Counted from the stretch's first letter, positions 33,116-42,066 are shown. The stretch is 64,000 bases of DNA from an uncultured Collinsella sp. (GCA_905194675.1 CAJJTG010000002.1:47868-111867), one strand, 5' to 3'. Notes: generated by a model from the sequence alone, not told the origin. Numbers and translations: made by a program.

Positions 33116-34038
33116 TGGGTACCGTTAACATGGCCGTCGATTTCGGCGGCGTCAAGATGCAGAACCCCATCAACACCGCAGCCGGTACCTTTGGCTACGG
33201 TTGGCAGTTCCAGAACTTCTTTGATGTTTCCCAGCTGGGCGCCATCACCACCAAGGGTTGCGCTGCCGAGCCCTGGCCCGGCAACCCCGCGCCCCGCATG
33301 GCCGAGATTCCCGGCGGTATGATCAACTCCGTGGGCCTTCAGAACCCCGGCGTGGCCGCCTTTGCCCGCGAGTCCGGTCCGTGGCTCGAACAGCTGTCCA
33401 AGGACGGCTGCCAGGTCATCTGTCAGGTTGCCGGCCACTCCGTTGACGAGTTTGTCCGCGCGCTCGAGATGTATGTCGAGCTGTGTCCCTGGGCTGCCGG
33501 CTACGAGATCAACGTGAGCTGCCCTAATATCGCCGCCGGCGGTGCCGCCATGGGCTCCACGCCCGAGGGCGCCTCTTCCGTTATGGCTGCCTGCCGTAAG
33601 GTGACCGATAAGCCGCTGTTCGTAAAGATGGCTCCGGTTAATGTCGCCGAGATTGCCAAGGCTCTCGAGGCCGCCGGCGCCGACGGCCTTTCGGTCATCA
33701 ATTCCATCCAGGGCATGGCCATTGACGTGCACACCCGCAAGTCCCGTGTTGCCAAGCCCAAGGGCGGCCTTTCGGGCCCGCTGTGCCACCACATCGCCGT
33801 TCGCATGGTCTGGGAGGTCGCTCAGGCCGTCGATATCCCCATCAACGGCGTCGGCGGTGTCATGACCGGCGAGGATGCTGCCGAGTTTATCCTGGCCGGC
33901 GCCACCTGCGTGTCGGTCGGTATGGCCAACTTTGTCGATCCGTGCGCTTCGATTAAGATCGCGCGCGAGCTCGAGGCTTGGGCAGAGTCCCAGGGCGTGA
34001 AGGATATCAACGAGCTGGTAGGTGCTTTCGAATGCTAG
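33115..34038 (+). CDS. pyrD: Dihydroorotate dehydrogenase catalytic subunit (type 1B)
   Basis: FMN enzyme oxidising dihydroorotate to orotate (307 aa). NMAVDFGGVKMQNPINTAAGTFGYG, TTKGCAAEPWPGNPAPRMAEIPGGMINSVGLQNPG and the active-site Cys in EINVSCPNIAAGG are typical of class 1B, as are VKMAPVNVAEIAKA and PINGVGGVMTGEDAAEFILAGA for FMN binding. GTG 33115 overlaps the pyrK stop; ATG 33130 is an alternative start. It pairs with PyrK and overlaps pyrF by seven bases. Confidence 0.97.
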   Translation: MGTVNMAVDFGGVKMQNPINTAAGTFGYGWQFQNFFDVSQLGAITTKGCAAEPWPGNPAPRMAEIPGGMINSVGLQNPGVAAFARESGPWLEQLSKDGCQVICQVAGHSVDEFVRALEMYVELCPWAAGYEINVSCPNIAAGGAAMGSTPEGASSVMAACRKVTDKPLFVKMAPVNVAEIAKALEAAGADGLSVINSIQGMAIDVHTRKSRVAKPKGGLSGPLCHHIAVRMVWEVAQAVDIPINGVGGVMTGEDAAEFILAGATCVSVGMANFVDPCASIKIARELEAWAESQGVKDINELVGAFEC

Positions 34039-34748
34039 AGAATGATGCCCGCGACCGTGTTATCGTCGCCCTCGACTGCGATCGTGAGCGTGCGCTCGAG
34101 CTCGCCCATGAGCTTTCGGGCCACGCCGTCTGGCTCAAGGTGGGCATGACGCTCTATTACGCCGAGGGTCCCGAGATCGTCAAGACGTTCAAGGACTTGG
34201 GCTTCAAGGTCTTCCTCGACCTTAAGTTCCATGACATTCCGCATCAGGTGCGCGGTGCCGCCCGTTCGGCCTCGCTTGCCGGTGCCGACCTGCTCTCGGT
34301 CCACGGCTTGGGTTCGGGCGCTATGCTCGCCGCGTGCCGTGAGGGTGCCGAGGAGGCGCGCGAGGACCGCGCCAAGCTCGTCGCCATTACCGTGCTCACG
34401 AGTATGAATCAGGATGCCTTGAGCGAGATCGGCGTCGAGTCTCCCGTGGCCGAGGAAGCCGCCCGTCTGGCAAAGCTTGCCCAGACCAACGGCATCGACG
34501 GCATCGTGTGCTCGCCGATGGAGGCTCACGACATGCGTGAGCTGCTGGGTCCTGATGCCCTGATCGTGACTCCGGGTGTGCGTCCGGTGGGTGCCGCCCT
34601 TGGTGACCAGTCCCGCGTGGCGACGCCTTCCCAGGCTATCGAGCGTGGCGCAAGCCACATTGTGGTGGGCCGTCCCATCACCGGTGCCGACGATCCGGTT
34701 GCCGCCTTTGACGCCATCGTCGCCGAGCTGGTCGAAAACGTCGCGTAA
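34032..34748 (+). CDS. pyrF: Orotidine 5'-phosphate decarboxylase
   Basis: Final step of UMP synthesis (238 aa). The catalytic array lies in VFLDLKFHDIPHQVRGAARS (Lys and Asp of DxKxxD); VIVALDCDRERALELAHEL opens the barrel and LIVTPGVRPVGAALGDQSRVATPSQAIERGASHIVVGRPI closes it. ATG 34032 follows AGGTG inside the end of pyrD. pyrE (orotate phosphoribosyltransferase) and carAB do not occur in the cluster and must be encoded elsewhere. Confidence 0.97.
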   Translation: MLENDARDRVIVALDCDRERALELAHELSGHAVWLKVGMTLYYAEGPEIVKTFKDLGFKVFLDLKFHDIPHQVRGAARSASLAGADLLSVHGLGSGAMLAACREGAEEAREDRAKLVAITVLTSMNQDALSEIGVESPVAEEAARLAKLAQTNGIDGIVCSPMEAHDMRELLGPDALIVTPGVRPVGAALGDQSRVATPSQAIERGASHIVVGRPITGADDPVAAFDAIVAELVENVA

Positions 34749-34793
34749 AAGATTCCCCTAAGTCACCACTTTTGGGTCTCATTAGCACAAAAT

Positions 34794-34851
34794 AGCCCCT
34801 GTGCCTGCGTAAACTTTCCCATCCTTTGTGTGGAATCGCAGGTCAGGGGCT
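34794..34851 (+). terminator. pyr operon terminator
   Basis: Long hairpin AGCCCCTG-x2-CCTGCG (34794-34809) with CGCAGG-x-CAGGGGCT (34837-34851), 14 pairs around a small internal loop, followed by TAACTTT. Rather weak U-tract. Confidence 0.55.
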
Positions 34852-34934
34852 TAACTTTGGGCGCAGTATATTGCACTTTTTGCGGGTATCGTCTAACCTA
34901 TGGAGCCGCGATTAGGCATTTTGTACGTTCTACG

Positions 34935-34943
34935 TGCTAAAAT
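34935..34943 (+). promoter_or_regulatory. mihF promoter (extended -10)
   Basis: TGC-TAAAAT (hexamer 34938-34943), with the mihF ribosome-binding site GGAGGT about 35 bp downstream. No good -35. Confidence 0.5.
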
Positions 34944-34987
34944 GCCAATTATTGAATCAGATATAACCCAACTATTTGGAGGTACGA

Positions 34988-35296
34988 ATGGCACTCCCTC
35001 AGCTTACCGACGAGCAGCGCAAGCAGGCTCTTGAGAAGGCTGCCGCCGCACGTCACGCCCGCGCTGAGCTTCGCGAGCAGATCAAGAAGGGCGAGAAGTC
35101 CCTCGAGTCCGTGCTCAACTCCGATGACCCCATCGCTTCCCGCATGAAGGTTTCCACCCTCATCGAGTCTCTCCCTGGTTATGGCAAGGCCAAGGCCGCC
35201 AAGATCATGGAGGAGCTCGGTATCTCCGCTACTCGTCGCGTCCAGGGCCTCGGCGTCCGTCAGCGCGAGCAGCTCCTCGAGCAGCTGACCAAATAA
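34988..35296 (+). CDS. mihF: Integration host factor, actinobacterial type
   Basis: Nucleoid DNA-binding protein of the mIHF family (102 aa), unrelated in sequence to the HU/IHF fold. The product MALPQLTDEQRKQALEKAAAARHARAELREQIKKGEKSL has the family helical N-terminus, and LIESLPGYGKAKAAKIMEELGISATRRVQGLGVRQREQLL forms the helix-two-turn-helix. In mycobacteria and Streptomyces it sits next to gmk, as here, which strongly supports an actinobacterial origin. ATG 34988 follows GGAGGT (34978-34983). Confidence 0.95.
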   Translation: MALPQLTDEQRKQALEKAAAARHARAELREQIKKGEKSLESVLNSDDPIASRMKVSTLIESLPGYGKAKAAKIMEELGISATRRVQGLGVRQREQLLEQLTK

Positions 35297-35866
35297 GTGA
35301 GCGCTCAGGATTCCAAGCTCTTTGTGATTTCTGGACCGTCAGGCGCAGGCAAGGGTACGCTCGTCACTCGTGTGCGCGAGCGCCGCTCGAACCTGGGTCT
35401 GACGGTTTCGGCTACCACGCGAGCACCACGCAAAGGTGAGGTCGACGGCGTCAACTACTTTTTTCTGACGCGCGAGGAGTTCGACCGCCGCGTGGCAAAC
35501 GGTGAGTTTGTTGAGTGGGCCGAGGTCCACGGTAACTGCTACGGCACGTTGGTGAGCGAGGTCACATCCAAGCTCGCCTCGGGCTCGTCTCTGATTTTGG
35601 AGATCGATGTCCAGGGCGCCCTGCAGGTGAAGGAGCGTTTCCCCGAGGCCGTGCTGATCTTTATCAAGCCGCCTTCGCTTGAGGTGCTCCGCGAGCGTCT
35701 AGTCGGTCGCGGTACCGAGACGCCCGAGACGATTGAGCTGCGTATGGCAAACGCCGCCGATGAGCTTGCCCTTGCCGACCGCTACGACGACGTCGTGGTG
35801 AATGACGATCTCGACCGCGCGACCGATGAGCTCGTTCGCGTTCTCGATATGCATGAAAGGATCTGA
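35297..35866 (+). CDS. gmk: Guanylate kinase
   Basis: Phosphorylates GMP/dGMP (189 aa). P-loop VISGPSGAGKGTLVTRV, GMP-binding VSATTRAPRKGEVDGVNYFFLTREEFD and WAEVHGNCYGT, ending VNDDLDRATDELVRVLD. GTG 35297 follows the mihF stop immediately; the ribosome-binding site is weak, so translation is probably coupled to mihF. Followed after five bases by rpoZ, a common gmk-rpoZ pairing. Confidence 0.97.
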   Translation: MSAQDSKLFVISGPSGAGKGTLVTRVRERRSNLGLTVSATTRAPRKGEVDGVNYFFLTREEFDRRVANGEFVEWAEVHGNCYGTLVSEVTSKLASGSSLILEIDVQGALQVKERFPEAVLIFIKPPSLEVLRERLVGRGTETPETIELRMANAADELALADRYDDVVVNDDLDRATDELVRVLDMHERI

Positions 35867-35871
35867 GGTCC

Positions 35872-36153
35872 GTGTCCGTTGTAAAGCCTTGCATTGACGA
35901 TCTTCTGGAGAAGACCGATCACAACCGCTTCCTGCTCGCTTCGCTTGCCTCCAAGCGCGCCTGCGACATCAATAGCATGCTGCGTGGCCAGCACAACCGC
36001 GTGCTTGCCGTCCAGGATGTCGATGACATCACCATCGGGCTTTCCGGTGCCGATACCATCTCGATGGCTATGGACGAGATTGTCGACGGCGACATCTCTT
36101 ACGACGAGGCCCGTTACGAGAAGGCGCTCGGCCACAAGGTTGCTGAAGCCTAA
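35872..36153 (+). CDS. rpoZ: RNA polymerase omega subunit
   Basis: Assembly subunit of RNA polymerase (93 aa). KPCIDDLLEKTDHNRFLLASLASKRACDINSML carries the conserved omega core (the RxxLxxxxxKRAxxI pattern). The C-terminus EIVDGDISYDEARYEKAL is acidic. GTG 35872 follows GAGGT. It directly adjoins thiI (TAA then ATG). Confidence 0.94.
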   Translation: MSVVKPCIDDLLEKTDHNRFLLASLASKRACDINSMLRGQHNRVLAVQDVDDITIGLSGADTISMAMDEIVDGDISYDEARYEKALGHKVAEA

Positions 36154-37398
36154 ATGGCGGCTCGCGTCTGCCTAGTCCACTATCACGAGGTTGGGCTGAA
36201 GGGCAAGAACCGCGCACATTTTGAGCATATCCTCATGGATAACATCAAGGCGGCCTTGGCCGCCTTTTCCGTGAACGCCGTGTCTCGAATTTCCGGTTAT
36301 ATCCTCGTGACCTTTAACGAGCATCAGGCCGACGAGGCGGCGCGTGTCATTCGCACCGTCCCCGGCGTTGCCCGTGTGTCTATGGCGTATCACACCAACC
36401 GCGACCCGCAGGAGTACTGCGCCGCCGCCGTGAAGGCACTGCGCGAGTTTGGTTCCTTCGATTCGTTTAAGGTGCACGCCAAGCGCTCCAATACCGACTA
36501 TGAGCTCACCTCGATCGATATTAATCGTCAGGTGGGCGAGGTACTGTGTGAGGCCTTCCCCGATAAAAAGGTTCAAATGCACGACCCCGATGTGATGGTG
36601 CACGTACTGGTGGTCCAGGGTAGCGTTTATGTGTACGCGCGCTCCGAGCGCGGCGTGGGCGGTCTGCCGGTGGGTTCTGCCGGCAAGGTCGTGACGCTGC
36701 TGTCGTCGGGTATCGATTCTCCGGTGGCGACCTGGATGCTCGCGCGTCGCGGCGCGGTGTGCGTGCCGGTGCATTTCTCCGGTCGTCCGCAGACGCCTGA
36801 TACGAGCGAGTATTTGGTGCAGGACATCATCCGTGCGCTTGAGCCGGGTGTCCAGATCGGCCGCCTGTACGTGGTGCCGTTTGGCGACTGCCAGCGTGAG
36901 ATTTCGGTCACCTGCCCCAGCAACCTGCGTGTGATCATGTATCGTCGCATTATGTATTCGGTTGCCGAGCGCATTGCGCGCATCGAGGGCGCCAAGGCCA
37001 TCGTTACGGGCGAATCGCTTGGGCAGGTTGCCTCCCAAACGCTTGAGAACATCATGGCCGTCAACGAGGCCGTGAAGATCCCCGTGTTCCGTCCTCTCAT
37101 CGGTTCGGACAAGCAGGAGATCATCGCGCGTGCTGAGGAGATCGGTACGTTCGATATCTCGACTGAGGCCGCTCCCGACTGCTGCACGCTGTTTATGCCG
37201 CGCCGACCCGAGACGCACGCTAAACTCGATGCCGTGCATGAGGCCTGGGAGTTGTTCGATCATGAGGAGATGATTGAGCGCCTGCTCAAGCAGACCGAGT
37301 ACATCGACTTCGAGAGCAACACGTATAAGGCCCCTAAGACCTTAAAGCGCAAACATTCGGAGCTTGCTCCGCGTGAGATTTACCAAGATCACGAGTAA
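36154..37398 (+). CDS. thiI: tRNA 4-thiouridine synthase ThiI
   Basis: ATP-dependent tRNA U8 thiolase, which may also serve thiamine thiazole synthesis (414 aa). N-terminal ferredoxin-like and THUMP domains (VCLVHYHEVGLKGKNRAHFE; VHAKRSNTDYELTSIDINRQVGEVL) precede the PP-loop KVVTLLSSGIDSPVATWMLARRG and the later GESLGQVASQTLENI. No C-terminal rhodanese domain is present, as in Bacillus, so sulfur must come from a partner cysteine desulfurase. ATG 36154 abuts the rpoZ stop. Confidence 0.96.
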   Translation: MAARVCLVHYHEVGLKGKNRAHFEHILMDNIKAALAAFSVNAVSRISGYILVTFNEHQADEAARVIRTVPGVARVSMAYHTNRDPQEYCAAAVKALREFGSFDSFKVHAKRSNTDYELTSIDINRQVGEVLCEAFPDKKVQMHDPDVMVHVLVVQGSVYVYARSERGVGGLPVGSAGKVVTLLSSGIDSPVATWMLARRGAVCVPVHFSGRPQTPDTSEYLVQDIIRALEPGVQIGRLYVVPFGDCQREISVTCPSNLRVIMYRRIMYSVAERIARIEGAKAIVTGESLGQVASQTLENIMAVNEAVKIPVFRPLIGSDKQEIIARAEEIGTFDISTEAAPDCCTLFMPRRPETHAKLDAVHEAWELFDHEEMIERLLKQTEYIDFESNTYKAPKTLKRKHSELAPREIYQDHE

Positions 37399-37408
37399 AT
37401 TTGTGCAT

Positions 37409-37442
37409 AGACCGACGATGCGCCTGCATCGTCGGTCTTTTG
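37409..37442 (+). terminator. thiI terminator
   Basis: Perfect 13-bp stem AGACCGACGATGC (37409-37421)/GCATCGTCGGTCT (37426-37438), GCCT loop, then TTTT. It isolates the comEA operon from upstream transcription. Confidence 0.95.
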
Positions 37443-37516
37443 CTATCTGGGCATTTTGCGACTAAGTGTTCATTTGCTGACGTGTGGCTGAATAAATGGA
37501 CAGATTTGTGCAAGGT

Positions 37517-37536
37517 TTTGGTCGGCTTTTGGTTTG
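37517..37536 (+). promoter_or_regulatory. Candidate competence box upstream of comEA-comEC-holA
   Basis: TTTGGTCGGC-TTTTGGTTTG, 19 of 20 identical to the box at 8181-8200 upstream of yraN-comM-dprA; TTTGGT recurs 11 bp apart. It lies between the thiI terminator and the comEA ribosome-binding site, 95 bp before the ATG. Confidence 0.55.
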
Positions 37537-37611
37537 ACCGCGATAACCGGTTTTGAAGCATGGCTGTTGCAGGGCTCCTTTCCTGACACGATGGTGTTGG
37601 GAGGTTTTGCT

Positions 37612-38325
37612 ATGGCGCAGCGCGAACAACACGAACGAGTCAAACGGATGGACCGCTTGGCTGACAAGCTGCTCGGTCATAGGGCAGTGGTGATGGCGAT
37701 ACTGGTCGTCATTGCGATGGCGAGTGGACTGGCGATGGCGAACCTTGGCGGCGGTGCCGGTGGCGTGTCGTTTGAGCGCACTGACGGTTTGGGCTCGTTG
37801 GTGGAGCCGGAATCCGGTGATGCCTCGAGCGGAAAGACATCCGAAGGTTCTTCGACTAAGGCTTCTGCCGCGGCAGAGGTCTATGTCGATGTCGATGGCG
37901 CCGTGGTGTCGCCCGGTGTATATCGTCTCAAGGACGGCGCGCGGGTGGCTCAGGCGATTGATGCCGCCGGCGGGCTGGCGCCAGAGGCAGACGTTACGGG
38001 GCTCAATCGGGCATCTAAGGTCGTCGATGGACAGAAGATTCATGTTCCAACGGTAGGGGAGCAGCAGGCGTCCATTGCGGAAGCCGGTGTTGATGGTGGG
38101 GCTTCCGCAGCATCGGGCGTGAGTAGCGCAACAGGCCTAGTAAACATCAATACGGCAAGCGCGGCAGAGCTGCAGACGCTTTCGGGCATCGGTCCCTCCA
38201 TGGCCCAGTCGATTATCGATGAGCGGACAAAGAACGGTGCTTTTGCCTCGGTTGACGATCTGATGCGTGTGTCGGGAATCGGCGAGAAGAAGCTTGCCAA
38301 AATCAAAGATTGCATCTGCGTATGA
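37612..38325 (+). CDS. comEA: Competence protein ComEA (membrane DNA receptor)
   Basis: Surface DNA-binding receptor for transformation (237 aa). A cytoplasmic basic N-terminus is followed by a membrane anchor (about 25-45), a serine/glycine linker, a SLBB domain (EVYVDVDGAVVSPGVYRLKDGARVAQAIDAAGGL...DGQKIHVP) and a C-terminal double helix-hairpin-helix (LVNINTASAAELQTLSGIGPSMAQSIIDERTKNGAFASVDDLMRVSGIGEKKLAKI). ATG 37612 follows GGGAGG (37600-37605); upstream in-frame ATGs lack a ribosome-binding site. The stop overlaps comEC as ATGA. Confidence 0.95.
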   Translation: MAQREQHERVKRMDRLADKLLGHRAVVMAILVVIAMASGLAMANLGGGAGGVSFERTDGLGSLVEPESGDASSGKTSEGSSTKASAAAEVYVDVDGAVVSPGVYRLKDGARVAQAIDAAGGLAPEADVTGLNRASKVVDGQKIHVPTVGEQQASIAEAGVDGGASAASGVSSATGLVNINTASAAELQTLSGIGPSMAQSIIDERTKNGAFASVDDLMRVSGIGEKKLAKIKDCICV

Positions 38326-40625
38326 GTGCGACCGAGCGCGAGCATGTGATGCCTCCGCGGCCCCTGATGCCGTGGACGATGGCTCTGTGTGCCGGCATGT
38401 GCGTGGGCTGCGCCCTGGTGCTTAACGTGGCCACTGATGCGCTACTGGGGGAGCAGGCGCCAGCGTTCGGGCCGCTATGGGCCATTCCCGTTGCGGCGGC
38501 GATATTCGTTGTGCTGGCTCAATCTTGTGCGCGGCTTGCCCCTTTGAAGCGGTGGCTGTATGCCGTGTCCGTCGGTCTCGTGGCGGGAGCGGTCGTCTCG
38601 GCGTGGTGGGCTGTGGGTGCGCTCAGCGCTTCGAAGGCGCTCGACGGTCGAGCGGCAAGCGGTCTCGAGTTTGTCGTGCAGGGTGATCCATCCATAAACG
38701 ACGACGTGTATTCCTATACCTGCGAGGCACGCGCGGACGGTAAGAACTTGGCAACGGTTCGCCTATCGTGTGATCGTGAGCTCAAGGTCGGGGCGCACGT
38801 GCGTGTTATCGGTCGCGTTTCACGTTTTGAGAACGATGCGTATGGACGATCGCGCGTGCTCCGAGGCGAGGTGCGCAAGGTTAAAGCCGTTCGGATTGTG
38901 TCGGTCGATGAGGGCTCTCCGGGGCCGCTGCTTCGGCTGCGAAATGGGCTGCTTGTGTCCATTGCGCCTGCGACCGAACCGGCGCGTGCGCTCATAGCCG
39001 GTGTCGTCTGCGGTCGTTCGGCCGAGCTGCGCGCCCAGCCGGCGGGCGACTGGTTTTCGGTGACGGGAACGGCGCATCTTATCGCCGTCTCGGGCAGCCA
39101 TTTGGCTATCGTGGGGTTTTTAATCGAGGGTTTATTGCAAAAGACTCGGTGCTCACGTGGTCTTCAGCGGGCGATACTGGCGATAACGCTTGTGGGCTAC
39201 GCTACCTTTACGGGCGCGTCTCCCTCTGCCGTGCGCGCGTGCTGCATGGTGTTCGCGACGCTTGTCGTAAACGGCGCGGGGCGTCGCCGGCACGGTGCAT
39301 CGGCACTCTTCGTAACCATGTCCATCTTTGTTCTACTGCGGCCGACGGTGCTGTTCGAGATGGGCTTTCAGCTTTCATGTGCCAGCGTCTTTGCCATCCT
39401 GTGCTTTTGCCCCTATGCGACCTGCGCTTTGGGTGAGCTGGGTGTGCCATCGGGCATTGCCAGCATGCTTTCCGTCACGCTGTGCTCGCAGTTGGCGACG
39501 CTCCCCATTACCATTCCTGCCTTCGGTACGTTCTCGCTCATTGCTCCGCTGGCAAATGCGGTCATCGGTCCGGTGGTGAGCGTACTGCTTGCTGTGTCGA
39601 TCGTGCTGGTTCCCTTTTCGCTCGTGGCACCGTTGCGGACTTGGGTGCTCGCTGTGCCCATGATTGCCGCCCGTTGCGCGCTATTCTTCGAGCAGCTGTT
39701 TGCCGCCGTGCCGGGTGCATCCGTGAGTGTGCCGCCCGATAGCATGTGGATTTACCTAGTGCCGTGTTTGCTGGCGGCTCTGCTGGTCAGGTGGCCGCGT
39801 CCCCGTGCACGTCCTATGGCGGTGGGGCTTGCATGCCTGATGCTCTTGGCTGCGATTCCGTACGTCTATTGGGATCGATTCGCTCCGCCTTCGGTGACGG
39901 TGCTCGATGTGGGCCAGGCCGATGCGATTCTTATCCGCCAAGGCGGCGCAGTAGCTCTCGTCGACTGCGGGCTCGACGAGCGTGTGGTTGCGGCGTTGGT
40001 TCGCAATAACGTGCACCATATCGATGCCGTTTTTGTGACGCATTGGGATGAGGACCACTGGGGTGGTTTGCCTGCCGTGCTCGAACAGTTTTCGGTCGGA
40101 ACGATTGCCGTGGCGGCGGATGCGCTGGAGGATGCTCCTGCCGAGGTATTGAACCGACCTGGCGTGGAGTATCGGCAGGTGCGCCGTGGGGATACGGTCG
40201 ACATCGGCTCATTTTGCGCCCGCGTGATGTGGCCATTCGAGTTCGTGGATGGCGAGGGAAATGAGGACTCGCTTGTCCTGCTGCTCTCTTATGTTCAGGA
40301 AGGCAAGGGCCTGCGAATACTTCTCACCGGTGATGCCGAGCTCGACCAAGAGCGGGAATTCGTGCAGGAGGTGGGGGATATCGATGTCCTTAAACTTGGG
40401 CATCACGGCTCCAAGGTTTCAGTCGATGGCGAGTTGCTGGACGTCCTGAAGCCCGAGCTTTCCCTCGCAAGCGCCGGTGAGGGGAATCGATACGGCCATC
40501 CGTCCGATGCCTGCATCGATGCCGTTAAGGAAGCGGGCGGCGTTTTCGCGTGCACTATCGAACACGGCGACATTACCGTCACACCGACTGCGAATGGCTT
40601 TGCGATGCGATGCCAGCGACCGTGA
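38322..40625 (+). CDS. comEC: ComEC/Rec2 DNA-uptake channel protein
   Basis: Polytopic membrane protein that imports single-stranded DNA (767 aa). Four-part layout: N-terminal membrane helices, an OB-like extracytoplasmic segment (VVQGDPSINDDVYSYTCEARADGKNLATVRLSCDRELKVGAHVRVIGRVS), the competence domain (GTAHLIAVSGSHLAIVGFLIEG, then FTGASPSAVRACCM) and a C-terminal metallo-beta-lactamase-like domain with VLDVGQADAILI, THWDEDHWGG and KLGHHGSK. The last probably degrades the complementary strand. ATG 38322 overlaps the comEA stop (ATGA). The gene is intact, so DNA uptake may be functional. Confidence 0.95.
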   Translation: MSATEREHVMPPRPLMPWTMALCAGMCVGCALVLNVATDALLGEQAPAFGPLWAIPVAAAIFVVLAQSCARLAPLKRWLYAVSVGLVAGAVVSAWWAVGALSASKALDGRAASGLEFVVQGDPSINDDVYSYTCEARADGKNLATVRLSCDRELKVGAHVRVIGRVSRFENDAYGRSRVLRGEVRKVKAVRIVSVDEGSPGPLLRLRNGLLVSIAPATEPARALIAGVVCGRSAELRAQPAGDWFSVTGTAHLIAVSGSHLAIVGFLIEGLLQKTRCSRGLQRAILAITLVGYATFTGASPSAVRACCMVFATLVVNGAGRRRHGASALFVTMSIFVLLRPTVLFEMGFQLSCASVFAILCFCPYATCALGELGVPSGIASMLSVTLCSQLATLPITIPAFGTFSLIAPLANAVIGPVVSVLLAVSIVLVPFSLVAPLRTWVLAVPMIAARCALFFEQLFAAVPGASVSVPPDSMWIYLVPCLLAALLVRWPRPRARPMAVGLACLMLLAAIPYVYWDRFAPPSVTVLDVGQADAILIRQGGAVALVDCGLDERVVAALVRNNVHHIDAVFVTHWDEDHWGGLPAVLEQFSVGTIAVAADALEDAPAEVLNRPGVEYRQVRRGDTVDIGSFCARVMWPFEFVDGEGNEDSLVLLLSYVQEGKGLRILLTGDAELDQEREFVQEVGDIDVLKLGHHGSKVSVDGELLDVLKPELSLASAGEGNRYGHPSDACIDAVKEAGGVFACTIEHGDITVTPTANGFAMRCQRP

Positions 40626-40654
40626 CGACGTCGTTGGCGTGTGGTGGGCCCCTG

Positions 40655-40663
40655 GGCTAGAAT
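40655..40663 (+). promoter_or_regulatory. Internal promoter before holA
   Basis: GGC-TAGAAT (hexamer 40658-40663) in the 78-bp gap between comEC and holA; five of six match the -10 consensus. It would let the essential holA be expressed independently of the competence operon. Confidence 0.5.
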
Positions 40664-40703
40664 GGCACGGAACGAATACGAAGGCCTGCGGGAGGGGAGC
40701 GCA

Positions 40704-41666
40704 ATGTCCGAAACCGGTTTGCTGCCGGCATATCTGATTGTCGGTACCGACGGAGTTAAGCGCGACCACGCCGTCTCGCGTATGAAAGCGCGTCTGGAAA
40801 AATCGGGTATGGTCGAGTTCAACCTCGACGAGCGAGACATGACCAAGGACCCCGATATCGAGTCCATTATCGGATCGCTTAACACCTTTCCGATGGGCAG
40901 CGAGTTTCGTCTGGTAATCCTCGATGGCTGCTCAAAGCTCGCCAAGGCGGTCTCGGAGCCGCTCGTTGGGTATCTGGCGAGTCCCAGCCCAACAACGGTC
41001 TGCCTCATCATCGCCGACTCACTTGCCAAGAATACGCGCCTGTATAAGGCAATCGCCAAGATCGACAAGAAGGCTATCGTCGATTGCTCGGGTACCAAGC
41101 GCTGGGAACTGCCGCGCCGTGTTCAGCAGATGGCGACGCAGCGCGGTAAGTCGATTTCGACGGCGGCCGCCGAGGAGCTCGTCTCGCGTTCGGGTGAAAA
41201 CACGCGCATGCTCGATAACGACTTGGCTAAGCTTGCCCAGATGGTCGAGTCGCCTCAGATTGAACTTGCCGATGTTGAGCGCTGGATTGTTCGTACGGCC
41301 GAGGTTCAACCCTGGGACTTCCTCAACGCCGTCTCGGCTCGCGATATGCGGCGTTCGCTCGAGCTCTTTAAGCTCCTGCCCTCCAAGAGCTACGTGTGGA
41401 CTTACACATTGCTGTGCGGTCGCATTCGCGAGCTTATCGTCGCCAAGGCGCTCGACGCGCGTGGGCAGGGTCGCGAGCTGGCCGCAACGCTCAAGCTCCA
41501 GTCCTGGCAGGTCAAGAATCACCTTACCTGGGCGCGTCGTTTTTCGATGACCGAGCTCATCGCAGCGCTCGAGGGTGCGGTCGATGTGGAGCTCGCGCTC
41601 AAGGGTTCGGCCGATTCTGAGACCGCGCTTTTGCTCTGGATTACGAACATCTTGAGAAAATCGTGA
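40704..41666 (+). CDS. holA: DNA polymerase III delta subunit
   Basis: Clamp-loader subunit that opens the beta clamp (320 aa). LLPAYLIVGTDGVKRDHAVSRMKARL starts the N-terminal domain; the middle shows LVILDGCSKLAKAVSEPLVGYLASPSPTTVCLIIAD and later ELVSRSGENTRMLDNDLAKLA typical of HolA. ATG 40704 follows GGGAGGGGAG; the frame is open further up but without similarity. The comEA-comEC-holA-rpsT-lepA order matches Firmicutes. Confidence 0.92.
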   Translation: MSETGLLPAYLIVGTDGVKRDHAVSRMKARLEKSGMVEFNLDERDMTKDPDIESIIGSLNTFPMGSEFRLVILDGCSKLAKAVSEPLVGYLASPSPTTVCLIIADSLAKNTRLYKAIAKIDKKAIVDCSGTKRWELPRRVQQMATQRGKSISTAAAEELVSRSGENTRMLDNDLAKLAQMVESPQIELADVERWIVRTAEVQPWDFLNAVSARDMRRSLELFKLLPSKSYVWTYTLLCGRIRELIVAKALDARGQGRELAATLKLQSWQVKNHLTWARRFSMTELIAALEGAVDVELALKGSADSETALLLWITNILRKS

Positions 41667-41715
41667 TGATACCTGCCTATTTGACAAATTCGTTCTATCC
41701 CTTTGAGAGGGAGCG

Positions 41716-41724
41716 TGCTATAGT
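41716..41724 (+). promoter_or_regulatory. rpsT promoter (extended -10)
   Basis: TGC-TATAGT (hexamer 41719-41724), about 75 bp before the rpsT start. A perfect TTGACA at 41681-41686 is 32 bp upstream, too far to pair with it. Confidence 0.6.
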
Positions 41725-41799
41725 AGGCGCTTGCATGACCTCACCGTGTCTCAGAGGTGTCATACATTTTTTGCAAGGAACTCGAAAGGAACTCCAGAA

Positions 41800-42066
41800 G
41801 TGGCAAACATCAAGTCTCAGAAGAAGCGTATCCGCACCAATGAGGCAGCTCGCATGCGTAACAAGGCTGTCAAGTCCGAGCTCAAGACGCTGACCAAGCA
41901 CGTCCAGTCCGCCGTCGCCGAGGGTGACGCCGAGAAGGCCCAGGCTGCACTCAAGACCGTCACCAAGCGTCTCGACATGGCTGCCGCCAAGCATGTTATC
42001 CACAAGAACCAGGCTTCCAACCGCAAGTCCGGTCTTGCCAAGCTCGTGAACAGCATCAACGCCTAA
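41800..42066 (+). CDS. rpsT: 30S ribosomal protein S20
   Basis: Small-subunit protein bS20 (88 aa): (V/M)[29 protein letters not shown], helical and lysine-rich, ending [21 protein letters not shown]. The GTG start at 41800 restores the conserved MANIKSQ N-terminus and lies nine bases after GAAAGGA. Single gene between its own promoter and terminator. Confidence 0.96.
   Translation: MANIKSQKKRIRTNEAARMRNKAVKSELKTLTKHVQSAVAEGDAEKAQAALKTVTKRLDMAAAKHVIHKNQASNRKSGLAKLVNSINA

Noticed and set aside
41681..41686. Perfect TTGACA as -35 of rpsT
   Set aside because: It is 32 bp from the good TATAGT hexamer and no suitable -10 lies 16-18 bp downstream.
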